A stretch of 64,000 bases of DNA, taken from positions 413,811 to 477,810 of the forward strand of contig NZ_LNKT01000001.1 in the NCBI RefSeq assembly GCF_001595645.1, given 5' to 3'. The notes beneath the pieces are model-generated. The model searched no databases, had not been told where the DNA came from, and saw nothing but the letters and a program-made list of their open reading frames with translations. Made by a program: the position numbers and the translations under genes. This stretch comes from Sulfurovum riftiae. GTDB taxonomy: Bacteria; Campylobacterota; Campylobacteria; Campylobacterales; Sulfurovaceae. Shown in pieces: positions 24,275 to 34,830 of this stretch; position 1 is the stretch's first letter, and the number at the start of each line of letters is the position of its first letter.

Positions 24275-25216
24275 ATGAAAAATTTTTTAAAGATCTGTAT
24301 GGGCTTCTTTTTGCTCATGGGAATGGGAGAGGTATTTGCAAGTACGCCGAACAATCAGGTATTCAGTGTTAAAAATACAGATGGCAAGATCAATGCCAAA
24401 ACAGTGGAGAAAGCATTTAATGAAAGCGGCTTGCAGGTTGATGTGAATAACGATATGAACTCCATCTTTGAAAAAAGATACAAGAAAGTACATCATAAGT
24501 CTTATAATCTGGCGATCTTCCGTAACAATGACCTTGTCACAAAGCTGGCTAAAAAATATCCGAGTATCGGATTGATCACACCATTGTCCATGTCTATCTA
24601 TTCGGATGATGCAAAAAACACCATTAATGTCTCTACATTATCGCTGAAAGGTATGGCAAGGATCACGAAGATCCCTGAGACAGATCCGGATCTTGCAGCC
24701 TACGCCAAACTGCTTGATGCTGCACTTCACAAAGCACTGCCGAACGGCAAGTATCTGCCGCGTGACAAAGCTGCGAAAGCATCGGACAAGCCATTGACGA
24801 CCGACTTTGAAACAGAGTTCGAACTTGAAGACGATATGACATACATCGATGCGAAAGAGGCTTTCGAAGAGGAGTTCGCTGGCGAGATAGGTACAGTAGG
24901 TTTCCTGGTTCCAAAACTCTATAAACTTCAGGAAAATGTCTTTAAAGAGAAGGGTGACTATGATTTCTATGATACCTATTCGATCATTCGTTTCAATGTG
25001 ATCTTCCCTGTATCGAAGAACCATCCCGATGCCGGTTCCTATGCACCTTTCTCCCTGGCTATCTATAAAAAGAAGGGTGACAATACTGTACATATCAGCT
25101 ATCCCTCTATCGATAATTGGATAAATGATCTTGGTATTACCGATAAGGATGTTATTGCTGAAGTGAAGAAGACACAGGATATGATGTCTGGCATACTTGC
25201 AGAATTGACTGAGTAG
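24275..25216 (+). CDS. Exported protein with two DUF302-like repeats
   Basis: A 313-aa protein with a signal peptide (MKNFLKICMGFFLLMGMGEV, cleaved near FAS). Two halves share a pattern: YNLAIFRNNDLV...PLSMSIY...NTINVSTLS followed by a helical A-A-x-x-L-D-A-A tail, and YSIIRFNVIFPV...PFSLAIY...NTVHISYPS followed by a helical tail. This arrangement is like DUF302 domains, small alpha/beta units of unknown ligand. An acidic linker (about 170-190) joins the halves. Monocistronic. Confidence 0.6.
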   Translation: MKNFLKICMGFFLLMGMGEVFASTPNNQVFSVKNTDGKINAKTVEKAFNESGLQVDVNNDMNSIFEKRYKKVHHKSYNLAIFRNNDLVTKLAKKYPSIGLITPLSMSIYSDDAKNTINVSTLSLKGMARITKIPETDPDLAAYAKLLDAALHKALPNGKYLPRDKAAKASDKPLTTDFETEFELEDDMTYIDAKEAFEEEFAGEIGTVGFLVPKLYKLQENVFKEKGDYDFYDTYSIIRFNVIFPVSKNHPDAGSYAPFSLAIYKKKGDNTVHISYPSIDNWINDLGITDKDVIAEVKKTQDMMSGILAELTE

Positions 25217-25422
25217 ATCCACTCAGGATCATATTGTTCCCATCGACGGGTGGGAATTGTTTAGACTTCAAAAATCTGTTAAGATAGAAATACGTTTTCC
25301 TCCTTTTTCCAAACTTTATTTCATTTTGTATGTCAATCAAATACGTGGTATGACTATCTATATGCCCTACAATTATGCTATAATTCCAGATTAATTTTCA
25401 GAGCAAGGCAAAGAGACAGAAG

Positions 25423-28245
25423 ATGGCAAAAAAACAAGATATGATACATGTTTATGGGGCAAAAGAGAATAATTTAAAAAATATTGATATAAGTATCCCC
25501 AAAAATCAGCTGGTGGTCATTACGGGGATCTCCGGGTCCGGTAAATCGACACTGGCATTCTCCACACTTTATGCGGAAGGACAGAGACGCTACATTGAGT
25601 CGCTCTCCTCCTATGCAAGGCAGTTCCTCGGACGTGTGGGCAAACCTGATGTGGACAAGATAGACGGCCTTACGCCTGCGATCGCGATCGATCAGAAGAC
25701 CACCTCGAAGAATCCGCGTTCTACGGTCGGGACCATTACCGAGATATATGATTATTTAAGACTGCTTTTTGCCCGTGTCGGAGTGCAGCACTGCCATCAT
25801 TGCGGCAAGCCCATCTCTTCCATGTCTGCTGCCGATATCATCGAAGAGGTGCTCAAACTGCCTGAAGGGGCCAAACTGATCATTATGGCACCTCTGGTCA
25901 AAGAGAAGAAGGGTACCTTTGCCGACATGCTGGAGTCTCTCCGACATAAAGGGTATATACGTGCGATGATAGACGGTGTAATGGTGCGTCTGGATGATGA
26001 GATCGAACTCTCCAAGACAAAGATGCACACCATTAAAGTGGTCATCGACCGTGTGGTCATCAAGGAGGACAACCGTGACCGTATAGGCCAGGATGTCGAG
26101 AAGGCGCTCAAAGAGAGTTACGGCGAGATGGAGATAGAGGTACTCAACCATGAGGAGCTTGGGCTCGATCGCAAGGATTACCACTATTCGGAGCATCTGG
26201 CCTGTTTCGACTGTAAACTCAGTTTTGAACCGCTGGAGCCTGTCAGCTTCTCCTTCAACTCGCCCAAGGGCGCCTGTCCCGCCTGTGACGGCCTGGGGAT
26301 CCGCTATGCGATCGACCTTAAAAAGGTGATAGACCCTGAACTCTCCATCGACAAGGGTGCGGTGAAGATCATGTACGGTTTCAACAAAAGCTACTATACC
26401 AAGTTCCTCAACGCTTTCTGCGAACAGAACGGCATCGATATCAGGAAGCCCTACGGAGAACTTGAGACCCATGAACAGAAGGCGATCCTCTACGGCAACG
26501 GCGGTGTGGTGGACTTTACCTGGAAGCGCCACAAACTCAAAAGAGAGTGGCCCGGAGTCGTCAAGTTCGCACATGACATGTTCAAAGATGAGAAGGACCT
26601 CTCGGAGTATATGACCGAGAAGGTCTGTGACAAATGTCAGGGGCACAGGCTGCGCCCGCGTTCGCTGGCTGTCAAGCTCGAAGGCAAGAATATTGCCGAT
26701 ATCATCGATATGCCCATTGATGAATCGTATGCCTACTTTGCGGACAGGAAGAATTTTTCACACCTTACCGAGCAGCAGAAGCTGATCGCGGAGTCGATCC
26801 TCAAAGAGCTGTATGAACGTCTCTACTTCCTGCATGATGTGGGGCTTGGCTACATTACCCTCAGCCGTGATGCACGAAGTATCTCCGGGGGAGAGGCACA
26901 GCGTATCCGTATCGCTTCGCAGATCGGTTCGGGGCTGACCGGTGTGATGTACGTGCTCGATGAGCCGAGTATCGGCCTGCATGAACGTGACACGATGAAA
27001 CTCATCCGTACACTCAACTCTCTCAAAGAGAAAGGCAACTCCGTCATCGTGGTCGAGCATGACAAAGAGACCATCCTTGCAGCCGACTACATTGTCGACA
27101 TAGGACCCGGTGCGGGGGAATACGGCGGAGAGATCGTCTTTGCAGGCGAGGCGAAAAAGCTGATGAAAGCCAAAACCCTTACCGCGGACTATCTTTTCGG
27201 CAAAAAAAATATCTCCTATTCGCATGACAAGCCTCAGAAGAAGTGGATAGGGATCAAGCATGTGACCATTAACAATATTGAAGACCTCGATGCGAAGATA
27301 CCGCTGCAGAATTTTGTCTGTATCACCGGTGTGAGCGGAAGCGGAAAGTCTTCGCTTATTCTGCAGACACTGCTGCCTGTGGCCAGGGAACTGCTCAACA
27401 ATGCCAAAAAGGTCAACAAGGTCGATGGTGTGGAGATCACGGGGCTTGAGCATCTCGACAAGGTCATTTACCTCGACCAGAGCCCTATCGGGCGTACACC
27501 GCGTTCAAACCCTGCCACCTATACGGGTATTATGGATGAGATACGTAAACTCTTTGCCCAGACCAAAGAGGCGGAACTGCGTGGCTACAAGATAGGGCGA
27601 TTCTCTTTCAATGTCAAAGGCGGACGCTGTGAGAAGTGCCAGGGGGACGGACAGATCAAGATCGAGATGCATTTCCTGCCCGATGTACTTGTCAGCTGTG
27701 ATGCCTGTAACGGCACGCGCTACAATGCCCAGACGCTTGAAGTGCTCTACAAGGGCAAGTCCATTGCCGATGTGCTGGCGATGAGTGTGGGAGAGGCATT
27801 GGAGTTCTTCAAGGCCATTCCGGCCATTGCCTCAAAACTCAAGACACTGACGGCAGTAGGTCTGGACTATATCACGCTTGGACAGAATGCGACGACACTC
27901 TCAGGCGGTGAGGCACAGCGTATCAAGCTGAGCAAAGAACTCAGCCGAAAAGATACGGGCAAAACGCTCTACATTCTCGATGAACCGACCACGGGACTGC
28001 ATTTTGCCGATGTGGACAGGCTGACGGGTGTACTGCACCACCTTGTCGAACTGGGCAATTCGGTCGTGGTCATCGAACACAACCTCGACATGGTGAAAAA
28101 TGCGGATTACATTATCGATATGGGGCCGGAAGGCGGGAACAAAGGCGGTTTGATCATCGCTACGGGTTCACCTGAGGAACTGGCCGAAACATACGAAAAG
28201 ACAGGTTCCTATACCGGTAAATACCTGGCAAAAGAGTTGAAGTAG
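25423..28245 (+). CDS. uvrA: Excinuclease ABC subunit A
   Basis: A 940-aa nucleotide-excision-repair ATPase that detects damage with UvrB. First Walker A is GISGSGKSTLAF near residues 36-47 and the second is GVSGSGKSSLI near 640. Signature motifs are SGGEAQRIRIASQIG and LSGGEAQRIKLSKEL, and both Walker B motifs read VLDEPS/ILDEPT. Zinc-binding cysteine pairs are visible (CFDC...CPAC, CDKCQG, CEKCQG...CDAC). Length is standard. ATG 25423 follows AGACAGAAG; the ribosome binding site is weak. Confidence 0.97.
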   Translation: MAKKQDMIHVYGAKENNLKNIDISIPKNQLVVITGISGSGKSTLAFSTLYAEGQRRYIESLSSYARQFLGRVGKPDVDKIDGLTPAIAIDQKTTSKNPRSTVGTITEIYDYLRLLFARVGVQHCHHCGKPISSMSAADIIEEVLKLPEGAKLIIMAPLVKEKKGTFADMLESLRHKGYIRAMIDGVMVRLDDEIELSKTKMHTIKVVIDRVVIKEDNRDRIGQDVEKALKESYGEMEIEVLNHEELGLDRKDYHYSEHLACFDCKLSFEPLEPVSFSFNSPKGACPACDGLGIRYAIDLKKVIDPELSIDKGAVKIMYGFNKSYYTKFLNAFCEQNGIDIRKPYGELETHEQKAILYGNGGVVDFTWKRHKLKREWPGVVKFAHDMFKDEKDLSEYMTEKVCDKCQGHRLRPRSLAVKLEGKNIADIIDMPIDESYAYFADRKNFSHLTEQQKLIAESILKELYERLYFLHDVGLGYITLSRDARSISGGEAQRIRIASQIGSGLTGVMYVLDEPSIGLHERDTMKLIRTLNSLKEKGNSVIVVEHDKETILAADYIVDIGPGAGEYGGEIVFAGEAKKLMKAKTLTADYLFGKKNISYSHDKPQKKWIGIKHVTINNIEDLDAKIPLQNFVCITGVSGSGKSSLILQTLLPVARELLNNAKKVNKVDGVEITGLEHLDKVIYLDQSPIGRTPRSNPATYTGIMDEIRKLFAQTKEAELRGYKIGRFSFNVKGGRCEKCQGDGQIKIEMHFLPDVLVSCDACNGTRYNAQTLEVLYKGKSIADVLAMSVGEALEFFKAIPAIASKLKTLTAVGLDYITLGQNATTLSGGEAQRIKLSKELSRKDTGKTLYILDEPTTGLHFADVDRLTGVLHHLVELGNSVVVIEHNLDMVKNADYIIDMGPEGGNKGGLIIATGSPEELAETYEKTGSYTGKYLAKELK

Positions 28246-28248
28246 GGG

Positions 28249-28644
28249 TTATCTCAGTCTGTCAAGATTTGTTTTTCTGGAATTGTTGTGTGTAAATGAG
28301 ATGGCACTCTTGATAATGGCAAGAATGATCAGAACGGCAAGTATCTCATAGCCGATCGCCCATATCATGAGGAACGGCGAATCCCGGTTAACGGAGAGAA
28401 AGACCTCGAACTTGCCTTCTGCAATGTAGAAGAAGAGGAAAAGAAGCCCCAGGATGTAAGGCAATGAAACAAAGTAGATCGCCAGAAAGATCTTTTCGAA
28501 CCCTTCCGGAAAGAAGAGTGGGGTATCCTGCAGTCTGACTTCCTGTTTTGCAAAACTGTTGCCGATACCGTCAGCCGATCTTATACGTTTTTCCGGACCT
28601 GAAAAACGGGTACTTGTACCACCCTGTCGTTGTTTGTCTTGCAT
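28249..28644 (-). CDS. Two-helix membrane protein of unknown function, 131 aa
   Basis: The N-terminal about 45 residues are polar and basic (RQGGTSTRFSGPEKRIRSAD), followed by two membrane helices at about residues 50-72 and 90-112 and a short basic tail. No recognised family. It converges on uvrA with 3 bp between stop codons and diverges from polA. Confidence 0.6.
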   Translation of the reverse strand: MQDKQRQGGTSTRFSGPEKRIRSADGIGNSFAKQEVRLQDTPLFFPEGFEKIFLAIYFVSLPYILGLLFLFFYIAEGKFEVFLSVNRDSPFLMIWAIGYEILAVLIILAIIKSAISFTHNNSRKTNLDRLR

Positions 28645-28779
28645 AGGCCCCCACCTTTTGTCATTAGCTGTTTTTATTTTATTTAAAAAGCAATAACAGG
28701 CTACTTAATATCATTTTTTTTGATATATAAAAGCTGTAACCATAAATAGGCTAAAATACATAAAAAATCAGGTCAACAT

Positions 28780-31476
28780 TTGAAAACTATCACAATCATA
28801 GATACATTCGGCTTCTTCTTCAGATCTTACTTCGCACTTCCTCCCCTGCGCAATTCAGAGGGCTTCCCTACGGGGCTTTTGACCGGTTTCATCAATCTTG
28901 TAGATTCCCTGCACAGAGACCATGCTACGGATTACCTGGTCTTTGCACTCGACAGCAAAGGGCCTACTTTCCGTAATGAGGTCTACCCTGAATACAAGGC
29001 GAACCGTGAGGCACCGCCTGAAGACCTGACGAAGCAGCTGCCTATCGCTATCAGATGGGTAGAGAAGATGGGCTTTGCCAACCTCTCCAAAGAGGGGTTC
29101 GAAGCGGACGACATCATTACCACGGTCACCAAATTCGCCAGAGAGCAGAACATGAAGGTCAAGGTGGTCTCACATGACAAAGACCTTTATCAACTCATCG
29201 ATGACGAGATGGTGGTGATGTATGATTCCATCAAAAGAAAAGAGATCGATGAAGAGGCCTGTGTGGAGAAGTTCGGGGTGCGCCCGAAGGATTTCGTTGA
29301 CTTTCAGGCCATTGTCGGGGATGCTTCGGACAATGTTCCCGGTGTCAAAGGCATCGGCGTCAAAGGGGCTGCCAAACTCATTAACGAGTTCCATACCCTT
29401 GAGAATATCTATGCAAACATAGAAAAATGCGGTACACCGCGTATTCAGAAATTGCTTCTCGAATACAAAGAGAGTGCATTCCTCTCACGCGAACTGGTCA
29501 GGATGCGTGATGATGTCTATGATGCGCTCGACCTGAGCGAATTCGTTTTTGAAGAGAAGAACTATCTCAGCTGCCTGGTCGATGAATTCGAGAAGTATGA
29601 GATGAAGCGGGCATTGCAGAAGGCCAAAGTAGGACAGAATGAAGCCGGTTGTCACGACATTGCACCGCCAAAACCCAAGACACCGTCCCTTACTTTTGAA
29701 GCGGTCACTCTTGATACCAGGGAGAAACTGAATGAGGTGATAGATGGTTTGAGTGAAGAAACACTTGTCGCTTTCGATACGGAAACCACAGGACTCGATA
29801 CGAAAAAAGACAGAATGGTGGGCTTCTCTTTCTGTACAGGCAGTGACAAAGCCTACTATGTGCCTGTGGGGCACAGCTATCTGGGTGTGGAGGCACAGGT
29901 CACTGCCGAAGATGCGGTAGCGGCACTTGAAAAACTGATGAAGCACAAGGTCATTGGACAGAACCTGAAGTTCGATCTCTCTTTGCTCTACAATCAGTAT
30001 GCAGTTGAAGAGGTAATTCCTTTTGCCGATACGATGATCATGGCGTGGCTCTCCGACCCGGGCTCGAAGGTCGGTCTGGATGCGTTGGCACAGAAGTTCT
30101 TCAAGTATGAGATGAAGCCCTTTAAAGAGATGGTGAAAAAAGGAGAGAACTTCTCTCATGTCAATATTGCGGATGCTACATTTTATGCTGCAGAGGATGC
30201 CTGGATGACGTACTTGCTTTATGGTGCTATCAAAAAGAAGATGGAACTCTCCTCCCTGACACACCTGCTCAAAGAGGCCAAGGAGGTTGAGTATCCTTTC
30301 ATCAATGTACTGATCCGTATGGAGCGCCTGGGTATCAAGGTGGACCAGGGGAAACTGGAGAGACTTCAAAAGACGCTGAGCGAGGACCTGCAAAGGCTTA
30401 CCTCCGAGATTTATGCGCTGAGCGGTTCGGAATTCAACATCCGTTCCACACAGCAGCTGGGTGTAGTGCTTTTTCAGCAGATAGGCCTCAAAGGCGGGAA
30501 GAAGACCAAGACAGGTTACAGTACCAATGAAGCCGTCCTTCAGTCCCTGAAAGGAGAACATCCGATCATCGGAAAGATACTGGAGTACCGTGAGTACCAG
30601 AAAATGCTCTCGACCTATGTCGAACCGTTGTTAAAACTAGCACAGAAAGATGAAAAGAGCCGTATCTATACCTCTTTCATTCAGACGGGGACGGCGACCG
30701 GGCGTCTGAGCTCCAAAGATCCGAACCTTCAAAATATTCCTGTACGTTCGGCTCTGGGCCGGTCGGTCAGGGACGCATTCATTGCCAAAGAGGGGTACAA
30801 ACTGGTCAGTATAGACTACTCGCAGATCGAACTGCGCCTGCTTGCCCACTTCTCCAAAGATGCAGCGCTGATGGAAGCTTTTAACAAGGGTACGGACATT
30901 CACATGGCAACGGCTGTCAAGCTCTTTGGGGAGGAAGAGGCGCAGGCAAAGCGTAACTTCGCCAAGTCTGTGAACTTCGGTCTGCTCTACGGTATGGGAC
31001 CGAAGAAACTTTCGGATGAACTGGGGATCACCTCTGCAGAAGCCAAAGAGATCATCAGTAACTACTTTGCCTCTTTCCCGACGGTCAAGAATTTCCTTGA
31101 AGGCATACAGGAGAGAGTGAAGATAGATGGCTATGTGGAAACGCTTCTGAAACGCAGACGAATCTTTGATTATGAGAATGCCAACGGTATGCAGAAGGCC
31201 GCGTTCATGAGAGAATCGGTCAACACTGTCTTTCAGGGTTCTGCTGCCGATCTCATCAAACTTTCCATGAACGATATTGATTCGATGATCATCGATGAAT
31301 CACTGGATGCACATATGCTGCTGCAGATACACGATGAACTGATCTTTGAAATTAAAGAGGAAGAGGTCGGGAAGATCTCAAAACGTTTTGTCCATGTCAT
31401 GGAGAATGTCTGGGAGCTTGAAGTGCCGCTGGTCTGTTCAGTGAGTGTCGGTGACAGCTGGGGAGAGTTGAAATAG
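28780..31476 (+). CDS. polA: DNA polymerase I
   Basis: An 898-aa polymerase for repair and Okazaki fragment processing. Domain order: 5'-3' exonuclease (about 1-270; EADDIITT, VVSHDKDLYQL, IVGDASDNVPGVKGIG), 3'-5' exonuclease (about 300-480; active FDTETTGL, NLKFDLSLL and YAAEDAWMTY all kept), and polymerase (about 520-898; SIDYSQIELRLLAHFS, KSVNFGLLYGMG, LLQIHDELIFEI). Proofreading is therefore expected to be active. The start is TTG 28780, preceded by CAGG; no ATG alternative preserves ITIIDTFGFFFRSYFA. Confidence 0.96.
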   Translation: MKTITIIDTFGFFFRSYFALPPLRNSEGFPTGLLTGFINLVDSLHRDHATDYLVFALDSKGPTFRNEVYPEYKANREAPPEDLTKQLPIAIRWVEKMGFANLSKEGFEADDIITTVTKFAREQNMKVKVVSHDKDLYQLIDDEMVVMYDSIKRKEIDEEACVEKFGVRPKDFVDFQAIVGDASDNVPGVKGIGVKGAAKLINEFHTLENIYANIEKCGTPRIQKLLLEYKESAFLSRELVRMRDDVYDALDLSEFVFEEKNYLSCLVDEFEKYEMKRALQKAKVGQNEAGCHDIAPPKPKTPSLTFEAVTLDTREKLNEVIDGLSEETLVAFDTETTGLDTKKDRMVGFSFCTGSDKAYYVPVGHSYLGVEAQVTAEDAVAALEKLMKHKVIGQNLKFDLSLLYNQYAVEEVIPFADTMIMAWLSDPGSKVGLDALAQKFFKYEMKPFKEMVKKGENFSHVNIADATFYAAEDAWMTYLLYGAIKKKMELSSLTHLLKEAKEVEYPFINVLIRMERLGIKVDQGKLERLQKTLSEDLQRLTSEIYALSGSEFNIRSTQQLGVVLFQQIGLKGGKKTKTGYSTNEAVLQSLKGEHPIIGKILEYREYQKMLSTYVEPLLKLAQKDEKSRIYTSFIQTGTATGRLSSKDPNLQNIPVRSALGRSVRDAFIAKEGYKLVSIDYSQIELRLLAHFSKDAALMEAFNKGTDIHMATAVKLFGEEEAQAKRNFAKSVNFGLLYGMGPKKLSDELGITSAEAKEIISNYFASFPTVKNFLEGIQERVKIDGYVETLLKRRRIFDYENANGMQKAAFMRESVNTVFQGSAADLIKLSMNDIDSMIIDESLDAHMLLQIHDELIFEIKEEEVGKISKRFVHVMENVWELEVPLVCSVSVGDSWGELK

Positions 31477-31605
31477 CGTCTATTTCAAGCGATTATTCTG
31501 CTTGATGTTGCTTTTTCCCTAAAATTAACGAATGATTAATAAAGATGGGATATAATCGGCTTTTCGGGCATTTGCCCGTATTTCCGATAGAAGGTTCATT
31601 GTCCC

Positions 31606-34600
31606 ATGATAAAACATATTTTCTCCATGAAAATGGCCGTACTGGTCCTTTTCATTTTTGGTGTCTCTGTAGGTGTCGCAACATTCATTGAGAATGACTA
31701 CGGTACGCAGACTGCCCAGGCACTTATCTATAAAGCGAAGTGGTTCGAACTCTTTTTGGCTTACTTTACTGCCATCCTCATCTACAATATCCTCAAATAC
31801 AAATCGTATAAGACCAAACCGGCTGTATTTCTTTTTCACTTTGCCTTTTTTATTATAGCTATAGGTGCGTTGATCACCCGTTATATCGGATATGAAGGCA
31901 TTATGCATATCCGTGAGGGACAAACCACGAATCTGATGGTGTCCGATGTGAAACTGCTGCAGGTCTTTGCTCAGAATGGTGACAAGAATGCCTCTTTGGA
32001 GAAAGAACTCTACTTCTCATCCATGACAGAGAATCATCTATCTGAGAGTTTGAAAGTGGGAGACAAAAAGGTCAAGGTTGAGCTGGTCAAGTATCTACCA
32101 ACAGCAAGCGAGGAAGTGGTAAAAGACCCCAATGGAAAGACCATGCTTGAACTGAAAGTATCTGCCGGCGGACAGGGAAAGATATACTATTTTGCCAAAG
32201 GTGACAGAAAAGATTTCGGAAACTTCTATATTGCATATGAACCTGTGGAAGAAAAAACGGACAAACCGACATTCAAGATCATGGGTGAACCGGATGCATT
32301 GAAAGTCGACTTCCCATTCATGCTTGAAACGCTCAATATGAATACGAAGCAGCAGGCTGAACTGAATGCCGGCGAGAATAATATGACAGGAAGAATGCTC
32401 TACCGTTTTGCGGATAATGCAGTGGTCTTGAAATCTGTTAAAGAAAAGGTGATCGTCAAAACTGTTTCCAAGAGTATTAAAACAAAACCAGGCAAACCCG
32501 AATTCGTTCAGCTGAAGGTCAGTGTCGGTGATGCAAGCAAGATAGAGACTTTCCGGCCTTCCAAAGGGCAGGTAGGCAAAGTACACACCTTGACACTGGA
32601 TGGTGTAAAGATAGATATGAGTATCGGAGCGAAGGTCATCAAGCTGCCATTCTCTATCAAGCTGGTGGATTTCCAGCTCGAGCGTTACCCGGGTTCCATG
32701 ACCCCCTCATCGTATGCCAGTGAAGTCGTGCTTATAGACAAAGAACAGAATCTTACCAAACCGTACAGGATCTACATGAACCATATTCTCGACCATAGAT
32801 CGTATCGTTTCTTCCAGTCTTCCTATGACCCGGATGAAAAAGGAACAGTGCTTTCTGTCAATCATGATCCTGGTACCTGGCCGACCTATATCGGCTATAT
32901 TCTGTTAATGCTGGGAATGCTATGGAGTCTTTTTATTCCGAACGGTCGTTTCCAGAAGCTCTTGAAGGGTGCACGAAAACTGCAGCATGGTGCTGTAGCG
33001 ATACTGTTTGCTGTAGCATTGTTCATGCCGAACCATGTTCAGGCCGCTGCACCGCAGATCACACCAGAACAGAAGGCTGAAATATCAAAATACACGCCGG
33101 AACATGCTGTCAAATTCGGTGAGCTTGTTGTACAGGATCATCAGGGACGGATGAAACCGATGGATACCATTGCACATGATGTCGTAGCCAAGATCACAGG
33201 GAAGAGTTCGGTCTTTGGTCTTGAGCCTACACAGGTCTTTTTGGGGATGATCCTTCAGCCGGAGATCTATCAGAATATTCCGATGATAAAGATAGGGCAC
33301 AAGAAGATCGCACTCGATCTGGGACTTCCTGAAGATACGAAGTATGCAAAATTCACCGATTTCTTCAGTGCCAAAGATAATGGATACAAGATCTTCGACC
33401 AGGTCTCTGCAGCAAGCAGGAAAAAACCGCTTGAAAAGTCACAGTATGACAAAGAGCTCATCAAAGTAGATGAACGTGTCAATGTCTCCTACATGGCATA
33501 TCAGGGTACGTTGATGCGTATCTTTCCCAAACCGAACGATGAGAACCACAAGTGGTTTGCACCGATGGATGCGATGAAAACCTTCCCACCAAAGGAAGCA
33601 GAGAAGGTCAAAATGGCTATTTCTGCCTACTTCATTATGGTTTCCCAGGCAATTAAAACAGGTGACTGGAAAAATGCGAATCTTGCACTCAGAGGAATAC
33701 GGAAGTATCAGAAAACCTACGGTGCAGATGTCCTGCCGAGCAAAAGACATGTCGAGATGGAGATCTGGTACAACAAGCTTGGCCTCTTTGGCAAACTGGT
33801 ACCGGTCTATCTGCTCTTGGGTATCATTCTTTTGATCTTTGCCTTTATCCATGTGATCAAACCGAACTTCCCGATGAAGTGGATCATGCGCGGTGCCTGG
33901 ACGGTATTGATCATTGCATTCATACTGCATGTGATCGGTATGGGTATCCGCTGGTACATCGCAGGACATGCGCCATGGTCGAATGCCTATGAATCCATTG
34001 TATTCATTGCGGCATCTACGGTACTTGCCGGTATCATCCTGGCACGCAAGTCTCCTTTCGCACTGGCGGGAACAGCCATTTTGGCCGGTGTGACCATGGG
34101 TGTAGCGCATATGAACTTCATCAATCCGGAGATCACCAACCTTGTACCGGTACTTAAATCCTATTGGCTGATGATCCATGTGGCGACCATTATCTCGGGT
34201 GACGGTTTCCTCGGACTTGGTTCGATCCTCTCGCTGCTGGTACTCATTCTCTTCATTATGCGGGGTAAAGAGGACAATGCCAATATCGACCGTTCCATCA
34301 AAGAGTTGACGAATTTGGCTGAAATGGGTCTTATTATCGGTCTGATGCTTCTGACTGTAGGGAACTTCCTCGGCGGTGTCTGGGCGAATGAAAGCTGGGG
34401 ACGCTACTGGGGTTGGGACCCCAAAGAGACCTGGGCGGCAGTGACCATTCTGATCTATGCGACCGTACTGCACATGAGATTCGTACCGAAACTCAATGAC
34501 ACATTTATTTTCAATGTGGCAGCTACCTGGGCATATTCCACTGTACTCATGACCTATTTTGGGGTGAACTACTATCTCTCGGGACTGCACTCCTATGCAG

Positions 34601-34713
34601 CAGGTGATCCGGTGCCGATCCCTATGTGGGTTTATTATGCCATTGCAGGGCTTGCGGTGCTGACCTTCATGGCATGGCGGAACAGGAAGATGAACAAACA
34701 TACTGCAGCTTAG
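31606..34713 (+). CDS. ccsBA: Fused cytochrome c maturation protein CcsBA (ResB-CcsA)
   Basis: A 1035-aa system II cytochrome c synthetase that exports heme and attaches it to apocytochrome CXXCH motifs in the periplasm. The N-terminal half is ResB-like (helices near 10-28, 47-62 and 70-92, a large periplasmic region, and a helix near 430-450). The C-terminal half is CcsA, with the tryptophan-rich heme motif WANESWGRYWGWDPKETWA and multiple helices. Fusion of the two is characteristic of Campylobacterota (Wolinella, Helicobacter). TATAATCGG near 31551 is a probable -10. Confidence 0.94.
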   Translation: MIKHIFSMKMAVLVLFIFGVSVGVATFIENDYGTQTAQALIYKAKWFELFLAYFTAILIYNILKYKSYKTKPAVFLFHFAFFIIAIGALITRYIGYEGIMHIREGQTTNLMVSDVKLLQVFAQNGDKNASLEKELYFSSMTENHLSESLKVGDKKVKVELVKYLPTASEEVVKDPNGKTMLELKVSAGGQGKIYYFAKGDRKDFGNFYIAYEPVEEKTDKPTFKIMGEPDALKVDFPFMLETLNMNTKQQAELNAGENNMTGRMLYRFADNAVVLKSVKEKVIVKTVSKSIKTKPGKPEFVQLKVSVGDASKIETFRPSKGQVGKVHTLTLDGVKIDMSIGAKVIKLPFSIKLVDFQLERYPGSMTPSSYASEVVLIDKEQNLTKPYRIYMNHILDHRSYRFFQSSYDPDEKGTVLSVNHDPGTWPTYIGYILLMLGMLWSLFIPNGRFQKLLKGARKLQHGAVAILFAVALFMPNHVQAAAPQITPEQKAEISKYTPEHAVKFGELVVQDHQGRMKPMDTIAHDVVAKITGKSSVFGLEPTQVFLGMILQPEIYQNIPMIKIGHKKIALDLGLPEDTKYAKFTDFFSAKDNGYKIFDQVSAASRKKPLEKSQYDKELIKVDERVNVSYMAYQGTLMRIFPKPNDENHKWFAPMDAMKTFPPKEAEKVKMAISAYFIMVSQAIKTGDWKNANLALRGIRKYQKTYGADVLPSKRHVEMEIWYNKLGLFGKLVPVYLLLGIILLIFAFIHVIKPNFPMKWIMRGAWTVLIIAFILHVIGMGIRWYIAGHAPWSNAYESIVFIAASTVLAGIILARKSPFALAGTAILAGVTMGVAHMNFINPEITNLVPVLKSYWLMIHVATIISGDGFLGLGSILSLLVLILFIMRGKEDNANIDRSIKELTNLAEMGLIIGLMLLTVGNFLGGVWANESWGRYWGWDPKETWAAVTILIYATVLHMRFVPKLNDTFIFNVAATWAYSTVLMTYFGVNYYLSGLHSYAAGDPVPIPMWVYYAIAGLAVLTFMAWRNRKMNKHTAA

Positions 34714-34719
34714 AACAGT

Positions 34720-34744
34720 GAGAGGAGAGGCCACCTCTTCTCTC
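34720..34744 (+). terminator. Hairpin after ccsBA
   Basis: GAGAGGAGAGG (34720-34730) and CCTCTTCTCTC (34734-34744) form an 11-bp stem with two wobble pairs and a 3-nt loop, 7 bp after the ccsBA stop. The following sequence is only moderately T-rich, so termination is likely but not certain. Confidence 0.5.
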
Positions 34745-34830
34745 TTCTAGCCTCATTTGTCTCCATCACAATTACCTCACATTTTTTTCTTATTATCCGC
34801 AAAATCAATTTTACACTTAAAGGAAATAAA

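Noticed and set aside
33700..33725. TATCAGAAAACC-like sequence resembling the motif in reverse
   Set aside because: It lies within ccsBA coding sequence, lacks the TTRCG part and has no promoter nearby.
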